DNA of 43,318 bases, from assembly GCF_002835465.1 (NCBI RefSeq), contig NZ_PIZM01000003.1:1-43318 (forward strand), given 5' to 3'. The position numbers and the translations under genes are program-made. This stretch comes from Psychromonas sp. psych-6C06. Lineage in GTDB: Bacteria > Pseudomonadota > Gammaproteobacteria > Enterobacterales > Psychromonadaceae. The notes beneath the pieces were generated by a model. That model saw nothing but the letters and a program-made list of their open reading frames with translations, was not told the DNA's origin and ran no database searches. Shown one piece after another: positions 26,625 to 36,449 of the stretch; the first letter of the stretch is position 1; every line of letters begins with the position of its first letter.

Positions 26625-27890
26625 ATGCATATTGTAATGGGACTAGTAGGGATTATTTCCCTTTTATTAATCGCGATTATTTTTTCCAGTAATCGTAAAG
26701 CAATCAACTTACGCACTGTAGGGGGCGCTTTTGCCATCCAGACCGCGATCGCAGCCTTTGTAATACTCACCCCTTTCGGTGCGAGCATTCTTGGGTCTAT
26801 TTCAGGCGGTGTACAAATTGTCATTGATAGTGCCAACGAAGGGATTAACTTTCTATTTGGTGGGTTAGTCTCAGGCAAAATGTTTGAAGTATTTGGCGGT
26901 GGCGGATTTGTTTTTGCCTTTAGAGTATTGCCCGTCATTATCTTCTTTGCGGCCTTTATGGGTGTACTTTATTACCTTGGTATTATGCAGTTTATCATCA
27001 AGATTTTCGGTGGCGCACTACAGAAAATGCTTGGTACAAGCCGAACTGAATCAATGTCGGCAGCCGCTAATGTTTTTGTCGGCCAAACCGAAGCGCCTTT
27101 AGTGGTTAAGCCTTATATTAAAAATATGACCCAATCAGAGCTTTTTGCTGTGATGTGTGGTGGCTTAGCATCCGTTGCAGGTTCAGTATTAGTCGGTTAT
27201 GCATCATTAGGTGTCAGTCTAGATTACCTTATTGCCGCGTCATTCATGGCAGCACCAGGTGGTCTATTAATGGCCAAGATTTTGCTACCTGAAACAGAGA
27301 AAGTAAATAACAATATCATTGCAGATGATTCACCAGAAGCAGAAGCCAAACCTGTAAACGTGATTGATGCAGCCGCATCAGGTGCTTCATCTGGCCTACA
27401 TCTAGCCCTAAACGTAGGTGGTATGTTAATCGCATTCATCGCACTAATTGCATTAATTAACAGCATGTTAGGTGCTTTTGGTGGCGTATTTGGTCTAGAA
27501 GCATTATCACTACAACAAATTTTAGGTTACCTCTTTGCACCAGTAGCATTCCTGATCGGGATTCCATGGTCTGAAGCAACACAAGTAGGTAGCTTATTAG
27601 GTCAGAAACTAGTGGTAAATGAATTCGTTGCTTACATCGATTTCATCGGTATGCGTGACTCTTTAAGCGCACATTCTCAGGTTATCGTAACTGTTGCACT
27701 GTGTGGCTTTGCAAACTTATCTTCACTGGCTATTTTATTAGGTGGATTAGGTGTACTAGCCCCTTCTCGTCGCGCTGATATTGCACGCTTAGGTGTTAAA
27801 GCAGTACTTGCAGGTACGCTATCTAACTTCATGAGTGCAACACTGGTTGGTATTTTCTTCGCACTAAGTGGCGCAGCGATAGTTTCATAA
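26625..27890 (+). CDS. nupC: NupC-type concentrative nucleoside transporter
   Basis: Inner-membrane nucleoside:cation symporter of the CNT family. 421 residues with about ten hydrophobic segments. Family signatures: [55 protein letters not shown] and the C-terminal [17 protein letters not shown]. The motifs GQTEAPL and GFANLSS line the nucleoside site in known CNT structures. The coupling ion (proton or sodium) cannot be decided. It follows tal by 41 bp with a GGAG ribosome site and precedes deoC by 79 bp. Confidence 0.95.
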   Translation: MHIVMGLVGIISLLLIAIIFSSNRKAINLRTVGGAFAIQTAIAAFVILTPFGASILGSISGGVQIVIDSANEGINFLFGGLVSGKMFEVFGGGGFVFAFRVLPVIIFFAAFMGVLYYLGIMQFIIKIFGGALQKMLGTSRTESMSAAANVFVGQTEAPLVVKPYIKNMTQSELFAVMCGGLASVAGSVLVGYASLGVSLDYLIAASFMAAPGGLLMAKILLPETEKVNNNIIADDSPEAEAKPVNVIDAAASGASSGLHLALNVGGMLIAFIALIALINSMLGAFGGVFGLEALSLQQILGYLFAPVAFLIGIPWSEATQVGSLLGQKLVVNEFVAYIDFIGMRDSLSAHSQVIVTVALCGFANLSSLAILLGGLGVLAPSRRADIARLGVKAVLAGTLSNFMSATLVGIFFALSGAAIVS

Positions 27891-27969
27891 TCGATGAACT
27901 AACAAATATAACGTTTAATCATCTCGCCACCACTGATGTGGTGGCAACCAAAAAAACAGGTATAACATA

Positions 27970-28743
27970 ATGAATACACTACAAAATGTATCAAAAGAAG
28001 CAATTTCACTAATGGACTTAACAACATTAAATGATAACGATACCGATGCGAAAGTAATTCAGTTATGCAAGGACGCAAAAACAGCAGCAGGTGATACGGC
28101 AGCGGTTTGTATATACCCACGCTTTATCCCCATTGCACGTAAAACATTAGCACTACAAAACAGCGCAACGATAAAAATTGCTACTGTAACCAACTTTCCA
28201 CACGGCAATGATGATCTGGATATCGCATTTGCTGAAACCCGTGCAGCTGTTGCTTACGGCGCAGATGAAGTTGATGTGGTTTTCCCATACCAAGCTTTAA
28301 TTGCAGGTAACAGTGAGATAGGCGCACAAATGATTGCAGGTTGTCGAGCAATCTGTGGTGCAAAAGTAGTATTAAAAGTAATTATCGAATCAGGGGAATT
28401 AAAAACCGATGCGTTAATTAAACAAGCCAGTGATATCTGTATTGCAGCGGGTGCAGACTTCATTAAAACATCAACGGGAAAAGTTGCGGTAAATGCAACA
28501 CTAGCAGCAACCAAAGTCATGCTTGAAGCAATTAAAGACTCTGGTAAACAGGTAGGCTTTAAAGCTGCTGGTGGTGTTAAAGATGCACAAACAGCACTGC
28601 AATATCTTCAAATGGCCCGCGATATCATGGGCGATGATTGGGTAAATACCGACCATTTCCGTTTTGGCGCATCAACCCTTTTAGTGAGTTTACTGAACGA
28701 GCTAAACCTCAGCGATGCTGTTGTTGAACAAGGAGCATACTAA
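27970..28743 (+). CDS. deoC: deoxyribose-phosphate aldolase
   Basis: Splits 2-deoxyribose-5-phosphate into glyceraldehyde-3-phosphate and acetaldehyde. 257 residues (E. coli 259). Catalytic features: the aspartate in [15 protein letters not shown], the Schiff-base lysine in [16 protein letters not shown], and the assisting lysine in [16 protein letters not shown]. Its stop TAA shares a base with the deoB ATG (TAATG at 28741-28745), so the two are translationally coupled. Completes the deoxynucleoside route together with DeoA, DeoD and DeoB. Confidence 0.97.
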   Translation: MNTLQNVSKEAISLMDLTTLNDNDTDAKVIQLCKDAKTAAGDTAAVCIYPRFIPIARKTLALQNSATIKIATVTNFPHGNDDLDIAFAETRAAVAYGADEVDVVFPYQALIAGNSEIGAQMIAGCRAICGAKVVLKVIIESGELKTDALIKQASDICIAAGADFIKTSTGKVAVNATLAATKVMLEAIKDSGKQVGFKAAGGVKDAQTALQYLQMARDIMGDDWVNTDHFRFGASTLLVSLLNELNLSDAVVEQGAY

Positions 28744-29990
28744 TGAAGCGCACTATTATTTTATTACTTGATTCATTTGGCATTGGCGGTGCTGCAGATG
28801 CACATACTTTTATTGGTACAAATGCCGATGGTAGTACGTTTAATGATACAGGCTCTAATACCTTAGGCCATATCGCCAAAGCTTGTGCAGAGGGCAAAGC
28901 TGAAGAAGGCCGAAGTGGGCCACTTAATATCCCTAACCTTAATAAACTTGGCTTTGGTCAAGCCTGCTTTGAAAGCTCAGGTGTTTTCCCAGCGGGTTGT
29001 GATCAAACAGTGACACCAATTGGTGCCTATGGTTATGCGAAAGAGCTTTCTACCGGTAAAGATACCTCTAGTGGCCACTGGGAAATTGCCGGCGTGCCAG
29101 TATTATTCGATTGGGGATACTTCTCAGATAAACAAAATAGTTTCCCACAATCACTACTTGATGAGTTAGTAAAACGTGCTGATCTCCCTGGCTATTTAGG
29201 TAACTGCCATTCATCGGGTACGGTTATTTTAGAAGAGCTAGGTGAAGAGCACATCAAAACTGGTAAGCCCATTTTTTACACTTCTGCTGACAGTGTTTTC
29301 CAAATTGCCTGCCACGAAGAAAGCTTTGGTTTAGAGCGCTTATATAAGCTTTGTGAATTAGCACGTGAATTAGTGGATGAATATAATATTGGTCGCGTTA
29401 TTGCTCGCCCTTTCATCGGCACAGAGTCAGCTAATTTTGCTCGCTCGGTAAATCGCCACGATTATTCGGTGACACCGCCTTCTGCAACCTTACTGGATAA
29501 TATGAAAGCCAGCGGTGGTCATGTTGTTAGTATTGGTAAAATTGCCGATATTTTTGCTGACCAAGGAATCACTAAAGCGACGAAAGCATTTGGAGTAGAT
29601 GGATTATTTGATGCTAGCTTAAGCGAACTTAAGCAAGCGCAAGATCAAACCATCATCTTTACTAACTTTGTTAACTTTGATGCCGATTTTGGGCATCGTC
29701 GTAATATATCCGGTTATGCATCTGCCTTAGAATATTTCGACTCACGCCTACCTGAAATGTTCGAGTTAATGGGCGAAGATGATCTTTTAGTGTTAACTGC
29801 AGATCATGGTTGTGATCCCACTTGGCCAGGAAGCGATCATACACGTGAGCATATTCCCGCTATATTTTATGGTGCGAAGGTCAAAGCGGGCTCGCTTGGT
29901 TTACGCGATACCTTTGCTGATATTGGTCAATCTATCGCCGATTATCACGCATTACCTGCTTTAGATTACGGCACCAGCATATTTAAATAA
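28743..29990 (+). CDS. deoB: phosphopentomutase
   Basis: Converts (deoxy)ribose-1-phosphate to the 5-phosphate. 415 residues, slightly longer than the usual 407. Alkaline-phosphatase-superfamily metal sites are visible: [15 protein letters not shown] at the start, [13 protein letters not shown] carrying the phosphorylated threonine, [11 protein letters not shown], and [19 protein letters not shown]. Overlaps deoC by one base. In E. coli deoA lies between deoC and deoB; here deoA has moved downstream of tsx. Confidence 0.97.
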   Translation: MKRTIILLLDSFGIGGAADAHTFIGTNADGSTFNDTGSNTLGHIAKACAEGKAEEGRSGPLNIPNLNKLGFGQACFESSGVFPAGCDQTVTPIGAYGYAKELSTGKDTSSGHWEIAGVPVLFDWGYFSDKQNSFPQSLLDELVKRADLPGYLGNCHSSGTVILEELGEEHIKTGKPIFYTSADSVFQIACHEESFGLERLYKLCELARELVDEYNIGRVIARPFIGTESANFARSVNRHDYSVTPPSATLLDNMKASGGHVVSIGKIADIFADQGITKATKAFGVDGLFDASLSELKQAQDQTIIFTNFVNFDADFGHRRNISGYASALEYFDSRLPEMFELMGEDDLLVLTADHGCDPTWPGSDHTREHIPAIFYGAKVKAGSLGLRDTFADIGQSIADYHALPALDYGTSIFK

Positions 29991-30096
29991 TTTTTTTAAA
30001 CAGTCAATCGCGTGAGGGGGAAATACCTCGCGCTAAATTAACGCACGCTAAAAACCCTATTTAGCTTACTTTTTAGACAAATTTTGGAGAGATATC

Positions 30097-30807
30097 ATGA
30101 CAACACCTCATATTAATGCTGCCGATGGTGCATTTGCAGAAACCGTTTTAATGCCGGGTGATCCACTTCGCGCGAAGTACATTGCAGAAACATTTTTAGA
30201 AGATGTGGTGCAAGTCACCGATGTAAGAAACATGTTCGGTTTTACAGGTACCTATCAAGGTAAACGTATCTCAGTAATGGGCCATGGTATGGGCATTCCT
30301 TCTTGCTCTATCTATGCACATGAGCTGATCACCGAATACGGTGTGAAAAATATTATTCGTGTCGGTAGCTGTGGCGCAGTAAGTCTAGATGTAAAAGTAC
30401 TTGATGTACTGATTGGTATGGGCGCATCGACCGACTCAAAATGTAATCGTATCCGTTTTGGTGGTCACGACTACTCTGCCATTGCAGATTATGGGCTACT
30501 TGAAAAAACAGTTAACGCAGCACGCGCACGTAAGATTGATGTAAAAGTCGGTAACATTTTTTCTGCTGATACTTTTTATACCTCAGAGCCTGAAATTTTT
30601 GATGTTCTAGAAAAATACGACATTCTAGGTGTGGAAATGGAAGCCGCTGGTATTTATGCAGTGGCCGTTGAGAATGGCGCGAAAGCGATGTGTATTTTAA
30701 CTGTTTCAGATCATATCAGAACGGGTGAAAAAACCACTTCAGATGAGCGTCAAACAAGCTTTAACGAAATGATTTTAATTGCACTTGATGCCGCAGTGAC
30801 ATTTTAA
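30097..30807 (+). CDS. deoD: purine nucleoside phosphorylase (DeoD type)
   Basis: Phosphorolyses purine (deoxy)nucleosides to base and pentose-1-phosphate. 236 residues, hexameric high-molecular-mass class. [47 protein letters not shown] and the acid/base region [19 protein letters not shown] match E. coli DeoD closely. GGAGAG precedes the start. It follows deoB by 106 bp with no strong terminator between, so cotranscription is likely. Confidence 0.97.
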   Translation: MTTPHINAADGAFAETVLMPGDPLRAKYIAETFLEDVVQVTDVRNMFGFTGTYQGKRISVMGHGMGIPSCSIYAHELITEYGVKNIIRVGSCGAVSLDVKVLDVLIGMGASTDSKCNRIRFGGHDYSAIADYGLLEKTVNAARARKIDVKVGNIFSADTFYTSEPEIFDVLEKYDILGVEMEAAGIYAVAVENGAKAMCILTVSDHIRTGEKTTSDERQTSFNEMILIALDAAVTF

Positions 30808-30830
30808 CTGGTAGGTATTAAAAAATTAAA

Positions 30831-30859
30831 AGCAACAAGATGTATACGGCAATGTTGCT
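30831..30859 (+). other. hairpin between deoD and tsx
   Basis: AGCAACA (30831-30837) and TGTTGCT (30853-30859) form a 7-bp stem around a 15-base loop. No T-run follows. It may be an RNA-stability or processing structure separating the messages for the enzyme and the outer-membrane channel. Confidence 0.35.
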
Positions 30860-30902
30860 CAAGTACACATTCTAAAAAACGATGGAAAACAAGGAAGAAA
30901 CA

Positions 30903-31694
30903 ATGAAAAAAACAATAATTGCAGCAAGTTTATTCGCTCTTGGTTCAGCACCTGCTTTGGCTGCTGATTACTCAGATGGTGATAGAAGTAAAAACGATTA
31001 CAAATGGATGCAAGCAAACTTAATGTATGCGGTAGATGAATTACCGGGCGAATCTTCGCACGATTACCTAGAGCTTGAGTTTGGTGGCCGTGCTGGAGTA
31101 TTAGATTACTACGGTTATGTTGACGTATTTAACTTAACCAACAGTGATAGCTCAGATAAAGCTGGAGAAGCAAAAATGTTTGCCAAACTAGCTCCTCGTA
31201 TTTCGTTAGATGGTTTGTTTAGCACAGACCTTTCTGTAGGGCCTATACAAGAATGGTACGTTGCCTCAGTTTACAATGTAAACGGAGATAGTAGCGTGAA
31301 TAACTTCTCGATTGGCCTAGGATCAGATGTGATGGTGCCATGGTTAGGTAAAATTGGCTTAAACCTATACAGCTACTACGATGTTAATGCAAAAGAGTGG
31401 AACGGTTACCAAATTTCAACTAACTGGTTCAAACCTGTTTATTTCTTTGGAAACGGCTCATTTATCGCATACCAAGGTTACCTTGATTACCAGTTTGGTT
31501 ACGACGACTCATTTGACGCATTACATTCATCAAGTGGTGGTGCAATGTTTAACGGTATCTACTGGCATTCAGATAACTTCGCACTGGGTTACGGCCTAAA
31601 AGCTTACAACGATGTGTATGCACTTAAAGATGGCGGTTTAGCAGGCAAAACAAGTGGTTTCAGCCATTACATCGCTGCAACTTACAAATTCTAA
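30903..31694 (+). CDS. tsx: Tsx/OmpK-like outer-membrane nucleoside channel
   Basis: Outer-membrane beta-barrel that would let nucleosides into the periplasm. 263 residues from the chosen start. Signal peptide MKKTIIAASLFALGSAPALA, cleavage before ADYSDG. The mature chain is rich in aromatic residues in alternating strands (DYYGYVDVFNL, LNLYSYYDVN, YQGYLDYQFGYDD) and ends in the barrel C-terminus YIAATYKF with terminal phenylalanine. Resembles the Tsx/OmpK family. The frame opens at 30882, but the ATG at 30903 has AAGGAAG upstream and gives a proper signal peptide. Position within the deo operon supports the nucleoside role. Confidence 0.88.
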   Translation: MKKTIIAASLFALGSAPALAADYSDGDRSKNDYKWMQANLMYAVDELPGESSHDYLELEFGGRAGVLDYYGYVDVFNLTNSDSSDKAGEAKMFAKLAPRISLDGLFSTDLSVGPIQEWYVASVYNVNGDSSVNNFSIGLGSDVMVPWLGKIGLNLYSYYDVNAKEWNGYQISTNWFKPVYFFGNGSFIAYQGYLDYQFGYDDSFDALHSSSGGAMFNGIYWHSDNFALGYGLKAYNDVYALKDGGLAGKTSGFSHYIAATYKF

Positions 31695-31702
31695 TCCCTA
31701 AA

Positions 31703-31761
31703 GACCCTTTTTGCCCTGCAAAAAGGGTCATATTTTACCGGTCGTCAATGGCCGGTAAAAT
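31703..31761 (+). terminator. two back-to-back hairpins between tsx and deoA
   Basis: The first is a perfect 12-bp stem, GACCCTTTTTGC (31703-31714) with GCAAAAAGGGTC (31718-31729), followed by ATATTTT. The second is a perfect 10-bp stem, ATTTTACCGG (31732-31741) with CCGGTAAAAT (31752-31761). The first could terminate part of the transcripts; together they could protect the upstream tsx mRNA 3' end. The deoA ribosome site begins 9 bp later. Confidence 0.6.
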
Positions 31762-31781
31762 TAAAAAGAGGAGTTAACGCA

Positions 31782-33110
31782 ATGACATTCTTAGCACAGG
31801 AAATAATTGCCAAAAAGCGTGATGGATTTGCTTTATCAGCGCAGGAAATCAACTTTTTCATCCAAGGTATAACCAACAACACCATCACCGAAAGCCAAAT
31901 TGCAGCCTTTGCAATGGCCACCTACTTTCAAGATATGAACATGGATGAACGCATTTTACTTGTCTGCGCCATGCGCGATTCAGGGCAAGTCCTTGATTGG
32001 TCATCATTGCAACTCAACGGCCCAATTGTTGATAAGCACTCAACGGGTGGTGTCGGTGATGTTATCTCTTTAATGCTCGGTCCAATGGTCGCTGCCTGCG
32101 GGGGCTATGTACCGATGATTTCTGGTCGAGGTCTTGGACATACTGGTGGCACACTCGATAAACTAGATGCTATCCCCGGTTATCAAACCAGTGTAGATAC
32201 CAATAAATTTAGACAAACGATTAGCCAAGTTGGCGTTGCTATTATTGCACAAAGTGGCGATTTAGCCCCTGCTGATAAGCGTTTTTATGCAACTCGCGAT
32301 ACGACAGCCACTGTAGAATCTATCCCATTGATCACCGCTTCTATCCTATCAAAAAAGTTAGCAGCAGGATTAGACGCTTTAGTCATGGATGTTAAAACTG
32401 GAAGTGGCGCCTTTATGCCAACCTATGAAAGCGCAACCGATCTTGCAACTAGCATCGCCAGTGTTGCCAATGGTGCAGGTTGTAGAACCACCGCCCTACT
32501 CACCAACATGAACCAACTTTTAGCCAGCAGTGCCGGTAATGCCACTGAAGTGCAAGAGGCCGTTAACTTTTTAACGGGTAAACAGGTTAATCCTCGTTTA
32601 CATCAAATCACCATGGCGTTGTGCAGTGAAATGTTATTACTAGGTGGGTTAGCCAAGAGTGAAACAGAAGCAACAACTAAACTTCAAGCCGTACTTGATA
32701 ATGGAAAAGCAGCGGAAACCTTTTCGAAGATGATAGCGCTCTTAGGTGGGCCTCACGACTTTGTCGAAAAAAGTGAAATTTATCTACCCCGTGCGAAGAT
32801 TATCCGCCCTGTTTATGCCACTGAGCAAGGTTATGTCAACGCGATGGATACGCGTGCAATAGGAATGGGAGTCGTCAAAATGGGAGGTGGGCGAATGAAG
32901 TCAACTGACAGCATCGATTATGCAGTTGGCTTTAGTGATTTCATCAGCCTTGGCGCACAGGTCGATGAACACAAGCCATTAGCGATGATCCATGCAAACA
33001 ATGAAGCACAATGGCAAGCTTCGGCAAACATTATTCAGCAAGCGGTAAGTTACAGCGCAGTGAAACCATTAGCTGAAACACAAATTTATCAACACATACG
33101 CGCATCATAA
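31782..33110 (+). CDS. deoA: thymidine phosphorylase
   Basis: Phosphorolyses thymidine and deoxyuridine to base and deoxyribose-1-phosphate. 442 residues (E. coli 440). [13 protein letters not shown] at the start, [15 protein letters not shown] (phosphate site), [15 protein letters not shown], and [12 protein letters not shown] are family signatures. The ribosome site is AGGAG. Located behind the tsx hairpins, so its expression may be lower than that of upstream genes. The YgjV-like gene follows by 16 bp. Confidence 0.97.
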   Translation: MTFLAQEIIAKKRDGFALSAQEINFFIQGITNNTITESQIAAFAMATYFQDMNMDERILLVCAMRDSGQVLDWSSLQLNGPIVDKHSTGGVGDVISLMLGPMVAACGGYVPMISGRGLGHTGGTLDKLDAIPGYQTSVDTNKFRQTISQVGVAIIAQSGDLAPADKRFYATRDTTATVESIPLITASILSKKLAAGLDALVMDVKTGSGAFMPTYESATDLATSIASVANGAGCRTTALLTNMNQLLASSAGNATEVQEAVNFLTGKQVNPRLHQITMALCSEMLLLGGLAKSETEATTKLQAVLDNGKAAETFSKMIALLGGPHDFVEKSEIYLPRAKIIRPVYATEQGYVNAMDTRAIGMGVVKMGGGRMKSTDSIDYAVGFSDFISLGAQVDEHKPLAMIHANNEAQWQASANIIQQAVSYSAVKPLAETQIYQHIRAS

Positions 33111-33126
33111 AAAATAGGACGAAAAA

Positions 33127-33750
33127 ATGGAATTAAATTGGATTGAGTGGTACGGATATCTTGCATCGTTAGTGGTCTTTATTTCACTCACCATGAGCTC
33201 GATTATCAAACTAAGAATTTTTAACTTTCTTGGATGTCTCATTTTTGCACACTACGGCATGCTCACTGGATTATGGCCAGTAGCCGTCGCCAATGGCAGT
33301 ATTGCACTGATTAACGTCTATTATTTATATCAAATCTATAAAACTAAAGAGCAGTTTAAATTGCTAGATGCAGAGATTGATTCAGCTTATTACCAGCACT
33401 TTATCGCGATTAATCAAACAGAGATAAATAAACAAGTCAGTATCAAAGCATTAAGCGAGGTAAACACCTCTTTTTACATGCTGCGTGATGACAACATCGC
33501 CGGTATTTTAGCGGGCTTTAAAGAGGAAGATGGGACGTTTACTATTTTTGTGGATTTTGTACCAACCAAGTATCGTGATTACAAACTGGGAGATTACTAT
33601 TTTAATCAGCATCCAGCATTTTTAAAAGAGAAAGGTATTACCCGATTAAAAACCTACGCGACCGATAAAGATCACTGCTTCTATTTACAGAAAATGGGCT
33701 TTACCTGTGAAAATCGCGACGACAAACAACTTTATCAAAAAAGACTATAA
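33127..33750 (+). CDS. YgjV-like inner-membrane protein with a soluble, possibly GNAT-like C-terminus
   Basis: 207 residues. The first 75 form about three membrane helices (WYGYLASLVVFISLTMSS, then LRIFNFLGCLIFAHYGML, then a third), a pattern like the YgjV inner-membrane family. The rest is soluble; LGDYYF near residue 158 and HCFYLQKMGFTCENR at the end recall the acetyl-CoA-binding and C-terminal strands of GNAT acetyltransferases, although the typical RxxGxG loop is not clear. Function unknown. It sits tightly between deoA (16 bp) and cdd (10 bp), so it is cotranscribed with nucleoside genes. The membrane part is certain, the GNAT-like part tentative. Confidence 0.75.
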   Translation: MELNWIEWYGYLASLVVFISLTMSSIIKLRIFNFLGCLIFAHYGMLTGLWPVAVANGSIALINVYYLYQIYKTKEQFKLLDAEIDSAYYQHFIAINQTEINKQVSIKALSEVNTSFYMLRDDNIAGILAGFKEEDGTFTIFVDFVPTKYRDYKLGDYYFNQHPAFLKEKGITRLKTYATDKDHCFYLQKMGFTCENRDDKQLYQKRL

Positions 33751-33760
33751 GAGGCTTCAG

Positions 33761-34162
33761 ATGAACTACTTTCAGCAATTAAACACATTACTCGATGCAT
33801 CATGCGCCCCCTACTCAGGCTTTAATGTTGCTTCAATCGTAGTATTAAAAGATGGACGAACCTTTAAGGGAGTTAATGTAGAGTCTGCAGCCTACTCACC
33901 AACAAACTGCGCAGAGAGAAACGCAATCCAAACAGCCGTCACTGAGGGCGCTAAAATAGGCGATCTGCAGGAGGTGCATATTTTGGCGCGTAATGCAGCA
34001 AAACAGTTGGTTCAAGCTTACCCTTGCGGACCATGTCGACAGGTTATTGCAGAACAATCACTAAACGATACGCGTATTTATTGTTACGCATCAGAAAGCG
34101 ATGTTAAAGAGCATACAATTGCAGAACTCCTGCCATTTGGCTTTTTGGGCGCTGAGCTTTAA
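33761..34162 (+). CDS. cdd: cytidine deaminase, short tetrameric type
   Basis: Deaminates (deoxy)cytidine to (deoxy)uridine for phosphorolysis by Udp or DeoA. 133 residues, the short homotetrameric class found in Bacillus, whereas E. coli and Vibrio have the long dimeric form of about 295. Zinc ligands: NCAERNA (cysteine with catalytic glutamate) and PCGPCRQ. SAAYSPTNCAERNA fits this class. The frame opens at 33707 inside the previous gene; the ATG at 33761 has GAGG upstream and matches the family start. It is last in the operon, followed by a strong terminator. Confidence 0.95.
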   Translation: MNYFQQLNTLLDASCAPYSGFNVASIVVLKDGRTFKGVNVESAAYSPTNCAERNAIQTAVTEGAKIGDLQEVHILARNAAKQLVQAYPCGPCRQVIAEQSLNDTRIYCYASESDVKEHTIAELLPFGFLGAEL

Positions 34163-34172
34163 AATCATAGGT

Positions 34173-34210
34173 GACTGTATTTAAACAATTTAAATACAGT
34201 CTTTTCTTTT
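34173..34210 (+). terminator. terminator of the tal-cdd operon
   Basis: GACTGTATTTAAA (34173-34185) and TTTAAATACAGTC (34189-34201) form a perfect 13-bp stem with a 3-base loop, followed by TTTTCTTTT. It ends the operon 10 bp after cdd. Confidence 0.93.
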
Positions 34211-34227
34211 CTGTTAGGTCTAAAACA

Positions 34228-34317
34228 CCACATTTTGTAAGCGTAATTAATATCTTAACTTTATTCGCCCTAGCCTCGATCAAGATCTCATTTTCAAGCC
34301 TGAACAATAAATAAACT
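34228..34317 (+). promoter_or_regulatory. tkt promoter: ATTTTGTAA box, CRP-like site, -10
   Basis: ATTTTGTAAG begins at 34232, the CRP-like TCGATCAAGATCTCA at 34276 and TAAACT at 34312. Spacings of 44 and 36 match the nutA and tal promoters exactly. The CRP half-sites are weaker (CTCGA and TCTCA). CAATAAATAAACT around the -10 is identical to the nutA promoter. Confidence 0.65.
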
Positions 34318-34346
34318 ACTTGCATCATTTATTTCAGGAGCGAACA

Positions 34347-36335
34347 ATGACCACGCGACAACAACAAGCAAATGCAATCCGCGCTTTAAGCATGGATGCA
34401 ATACAACAATCAAATTCAGGCCACCCAGGAGCCCCGATGGGCATGGCTGATATTGCCCAAGTGCTATGGTCTGACTTTTTACAACACAACCCAAATAACC
34501 CAGATTGGGCTAATCGTGATCGCTTTATTTTATCCAATGGCCACGGCTCAATGCTTATCTATTCACTCCTACACCTAAGTGGCTACTCGCTATCAATTGA
34601 AGATATTAAAGCCTTTCGTCAATTACACTCGCGCACTCCGGGTCACCCAGAATATGGCTACACTGCAGGTGTCGAAACAACAACAGGTCCACTCGGACAA
34701 GGTATTGCTAATGCAGTAGGTATGGCGATTGCCGAAAACAGTTTAGCCGCACAATTTAATAAACCAGATCATCAAATAGTGGATCATTACACCTATGCTT
34801 TTTTAGGAGATGGATGCTTAATGGAGGGGATCTCTCACGAAGCATGTTCGCTAGCAGGTACACTGGGATTAGGTAAATTAATCGCTTTTTGGGACGATAA
34901 CGGCATCTCAATTGATGGTGAAGTGGAGGGGTGGTTTAGCGACGACACACCAGCTCGATTCCGTTCATATGGCTGGCAAGTTATTGAAGTCGATGGCCAT
35001 GATGCAGAGCAGATTAAAGCCGCCATTATTAGCGCTAAAGCTGAAACAGAAAAGCCGAGCATGATCTGCTGTAAAACAGTGATTGGTTTTGGCTCTCCAA
35101 ATAAGCAAGGTACACATGACTGCCACGGTGCACCATTAGGCGCTGATGAGGTCATTGCTACTCGTGAAGCCTTAGGTTGGAATTACCAAGCTTTTGAAAT
35201 CCCAGAGGATATTTATGCAGCTTGGGATGCGACGCAAAAAGGGCAAAGGTTAGAGCAAAGCTGGAATGAAAAATTCGCTGCTTATGAGCAAGCTTATCCG
35301 GAACTAGCTACGCAATACACACGCCGTATTAATGAACAACTTCCGAAAGAGTGGGAAGAGAAATCAACCAATTATATCGAAGCATTACAAGCAAACTCAG
35401 CAAATATCGCCACCCGTAAAGCATCACAAAACTGTATCGAAGAGTTCGCTAAAATCTTACCAGAGCTGTTAGGTGGCTCTGCAGATTTAGCACCATCGAA
35501 CCTAACCATGTGGTCAGGTACAAAAGCCATCACAGCCGATGATGCATCAGGTAACTACTTACACTATGGCGTCCGCGAATTTGCCATGGCTGCCATCATT
35601 AACGGTATTTCGCTACATAGAGGCTTTGTACCCTTCGGTGCAACATTTTTAATGTTTATGGAATATGCACGTAACGCATTACGTATGTCGGCACTCATGA
35701 AGATTCGAGCAATTCAAGTATTCACCCATGACTCTATCGGTCTTGGTGAAGATGGTCCTACTCACCAACCCGTTGAGCAAATTGCAAGTTTACGATTAAC
35801 GCCTAACATGAATAGCTGGAGACCCTGTGACAGCGTGGAATCAGCCGTTGCATGGAAAAGCGCAATTGAGCGTGAAGATGGCCCCACCTCATTAATTTTT
35901 AGTCGCCAAAATCTGCAACCTCAACCACGAGATGCAGCTACCTTAGCGAATGTAGCTAAAGGGGGATATATATTATTAGATTCATCAATCGCGCCAGAAA
36001 TTATCTTAATTGCAACGGGCTCTGAAGTGCAATTAGCAGTGCAAGCACATCAACAATTAACAGCCAAAGGCAAAGCAGTAAGGGTTGTTTCAATGCCATG
36101 TACTGATGAATTTGATAAGCAAAGCACTGAATATAAAGATGCAGTATTACCACCAACAGTTACCAAACGAATCGCAATTGAAGCAGGCATTGCAGACTAC
36201 TGGTACAAATATGTTGGCTTAAACGGCAAAGTGATTGGTATGACTACCTTTGGCGAATCAGCTCCAGCAGAGCAACTCTTTGAAATATTTGGTTTTACTG
36301 TCGAAAATATTGTTAATAACGCAAATAGTTTATAA
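34347..36335 (+). CDS. tkt: transketolase
   Basis: Thiamine-diphosphate enzyme moving two-carbon units between pentose and triose phosphates. 662 residues, as for E. coli TktA. Thiamine motif [13 protein letters not shown] with [12 protein letters not shown]-terminal [18 protein letters not shown], and the C-domain [18 protein letters not shown] are all present. The ATG at 34347 with AGGAG is chosen over an in-frame ATG at 34320 that lies just after the -10. It shares its promoter layout with nutA and tal, so it appears to be a nucleoside-regulated transketolase. A terminator separates it from udp. Confidence 0.96.
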   Translation: MTTRQQQANAIRALSMDAIQQSNSGHPGAPMGMADIAQVLWSDFLQHNPNNPDWANRDRFILSNGHGSMLIYSLLHLSGYSLSIEDIKAFRQLHSRTPGHPEYGYTAGVETTTGPLGQGIANAVGMAIAENSLAAQFNKPDHQIVDHYTYAFLGDGCLMEGISHEACSLAGTLGLGKLIAFWDDNGISIDGEVEGWFSDDTPARFRSYGWQVIEVDGHDAEQIKAAIISAKAETEKPSMICCKTVIGFGSPNKQGTHDCHGAPLGADEVIATREALGWNYQAFEIPEDIYAAWDATQKGQRLEQSWNEKFAAYEQAYPELATQYTRRINEQLPKEWEEKSTNYIEALQANSANIATRKASQNCIEEFAKILPELLGGSADLAPSNLTMWSGTKAITADDASGNYLHYGVREFAMAAIINGISLHRGFVPFGATFLMFMEYARNALRMSALMKIRAIQVFTHDSIGLGEDGPTHQPVEQIASLRLTPNMNSWRPCDSVESAVAWKSAIEREDGPTSLIFSRQNLQPQPRDAATLANVAKGGYILLDSSIAPEIILIATGSEVQLAVQAHQQLTAKGKAVRVVSMPCTDEFDKQSTEYKDAVLPPTVTKRIAIEAGIADYWYKYVGLNGKVIGMTTFGESAPAEQLFEIFGFTVENIVNNANSL

Positions 36336-36350
36336 ATAGTAACTTAATCA

Positions 36351-36375
36351 GCACCGATACTTGCGGTGCTTTTAT
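36351..36375 (+). terminator. terminator of tkt
   Basis: GCACCG (36351-36356) and CGGTGC (36364-36369) form a 6-bp GC-rich stem with a 7-base loop, followed by TTTTAT, 15 bp after the tkt stop. Short but GC-rich, so at least partial termination is expected. Confidence 0.75.
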
Positions 36376-36449
36376 ATACAAAAAATTGTAAATGCGCAGA
36401 CTTTAATACAGCAGTTTGGACATTTACAAAAATGAAAAAGGATATTGAT

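Noticed and set aside
26606-26938. 110-codon frame antisense to nupC
   Set aside because: It is a proline-rich shadow of conserved nupC membrane segments.
36376-36449. Third CRP/ATTTTGTAA-type promoter before udp
   Set aside because: AAAAAATTGTAAATG near 36380 looks similar to the box at first, but there is no CRP-like site or -10 at the spacing seen at the other three promoters.
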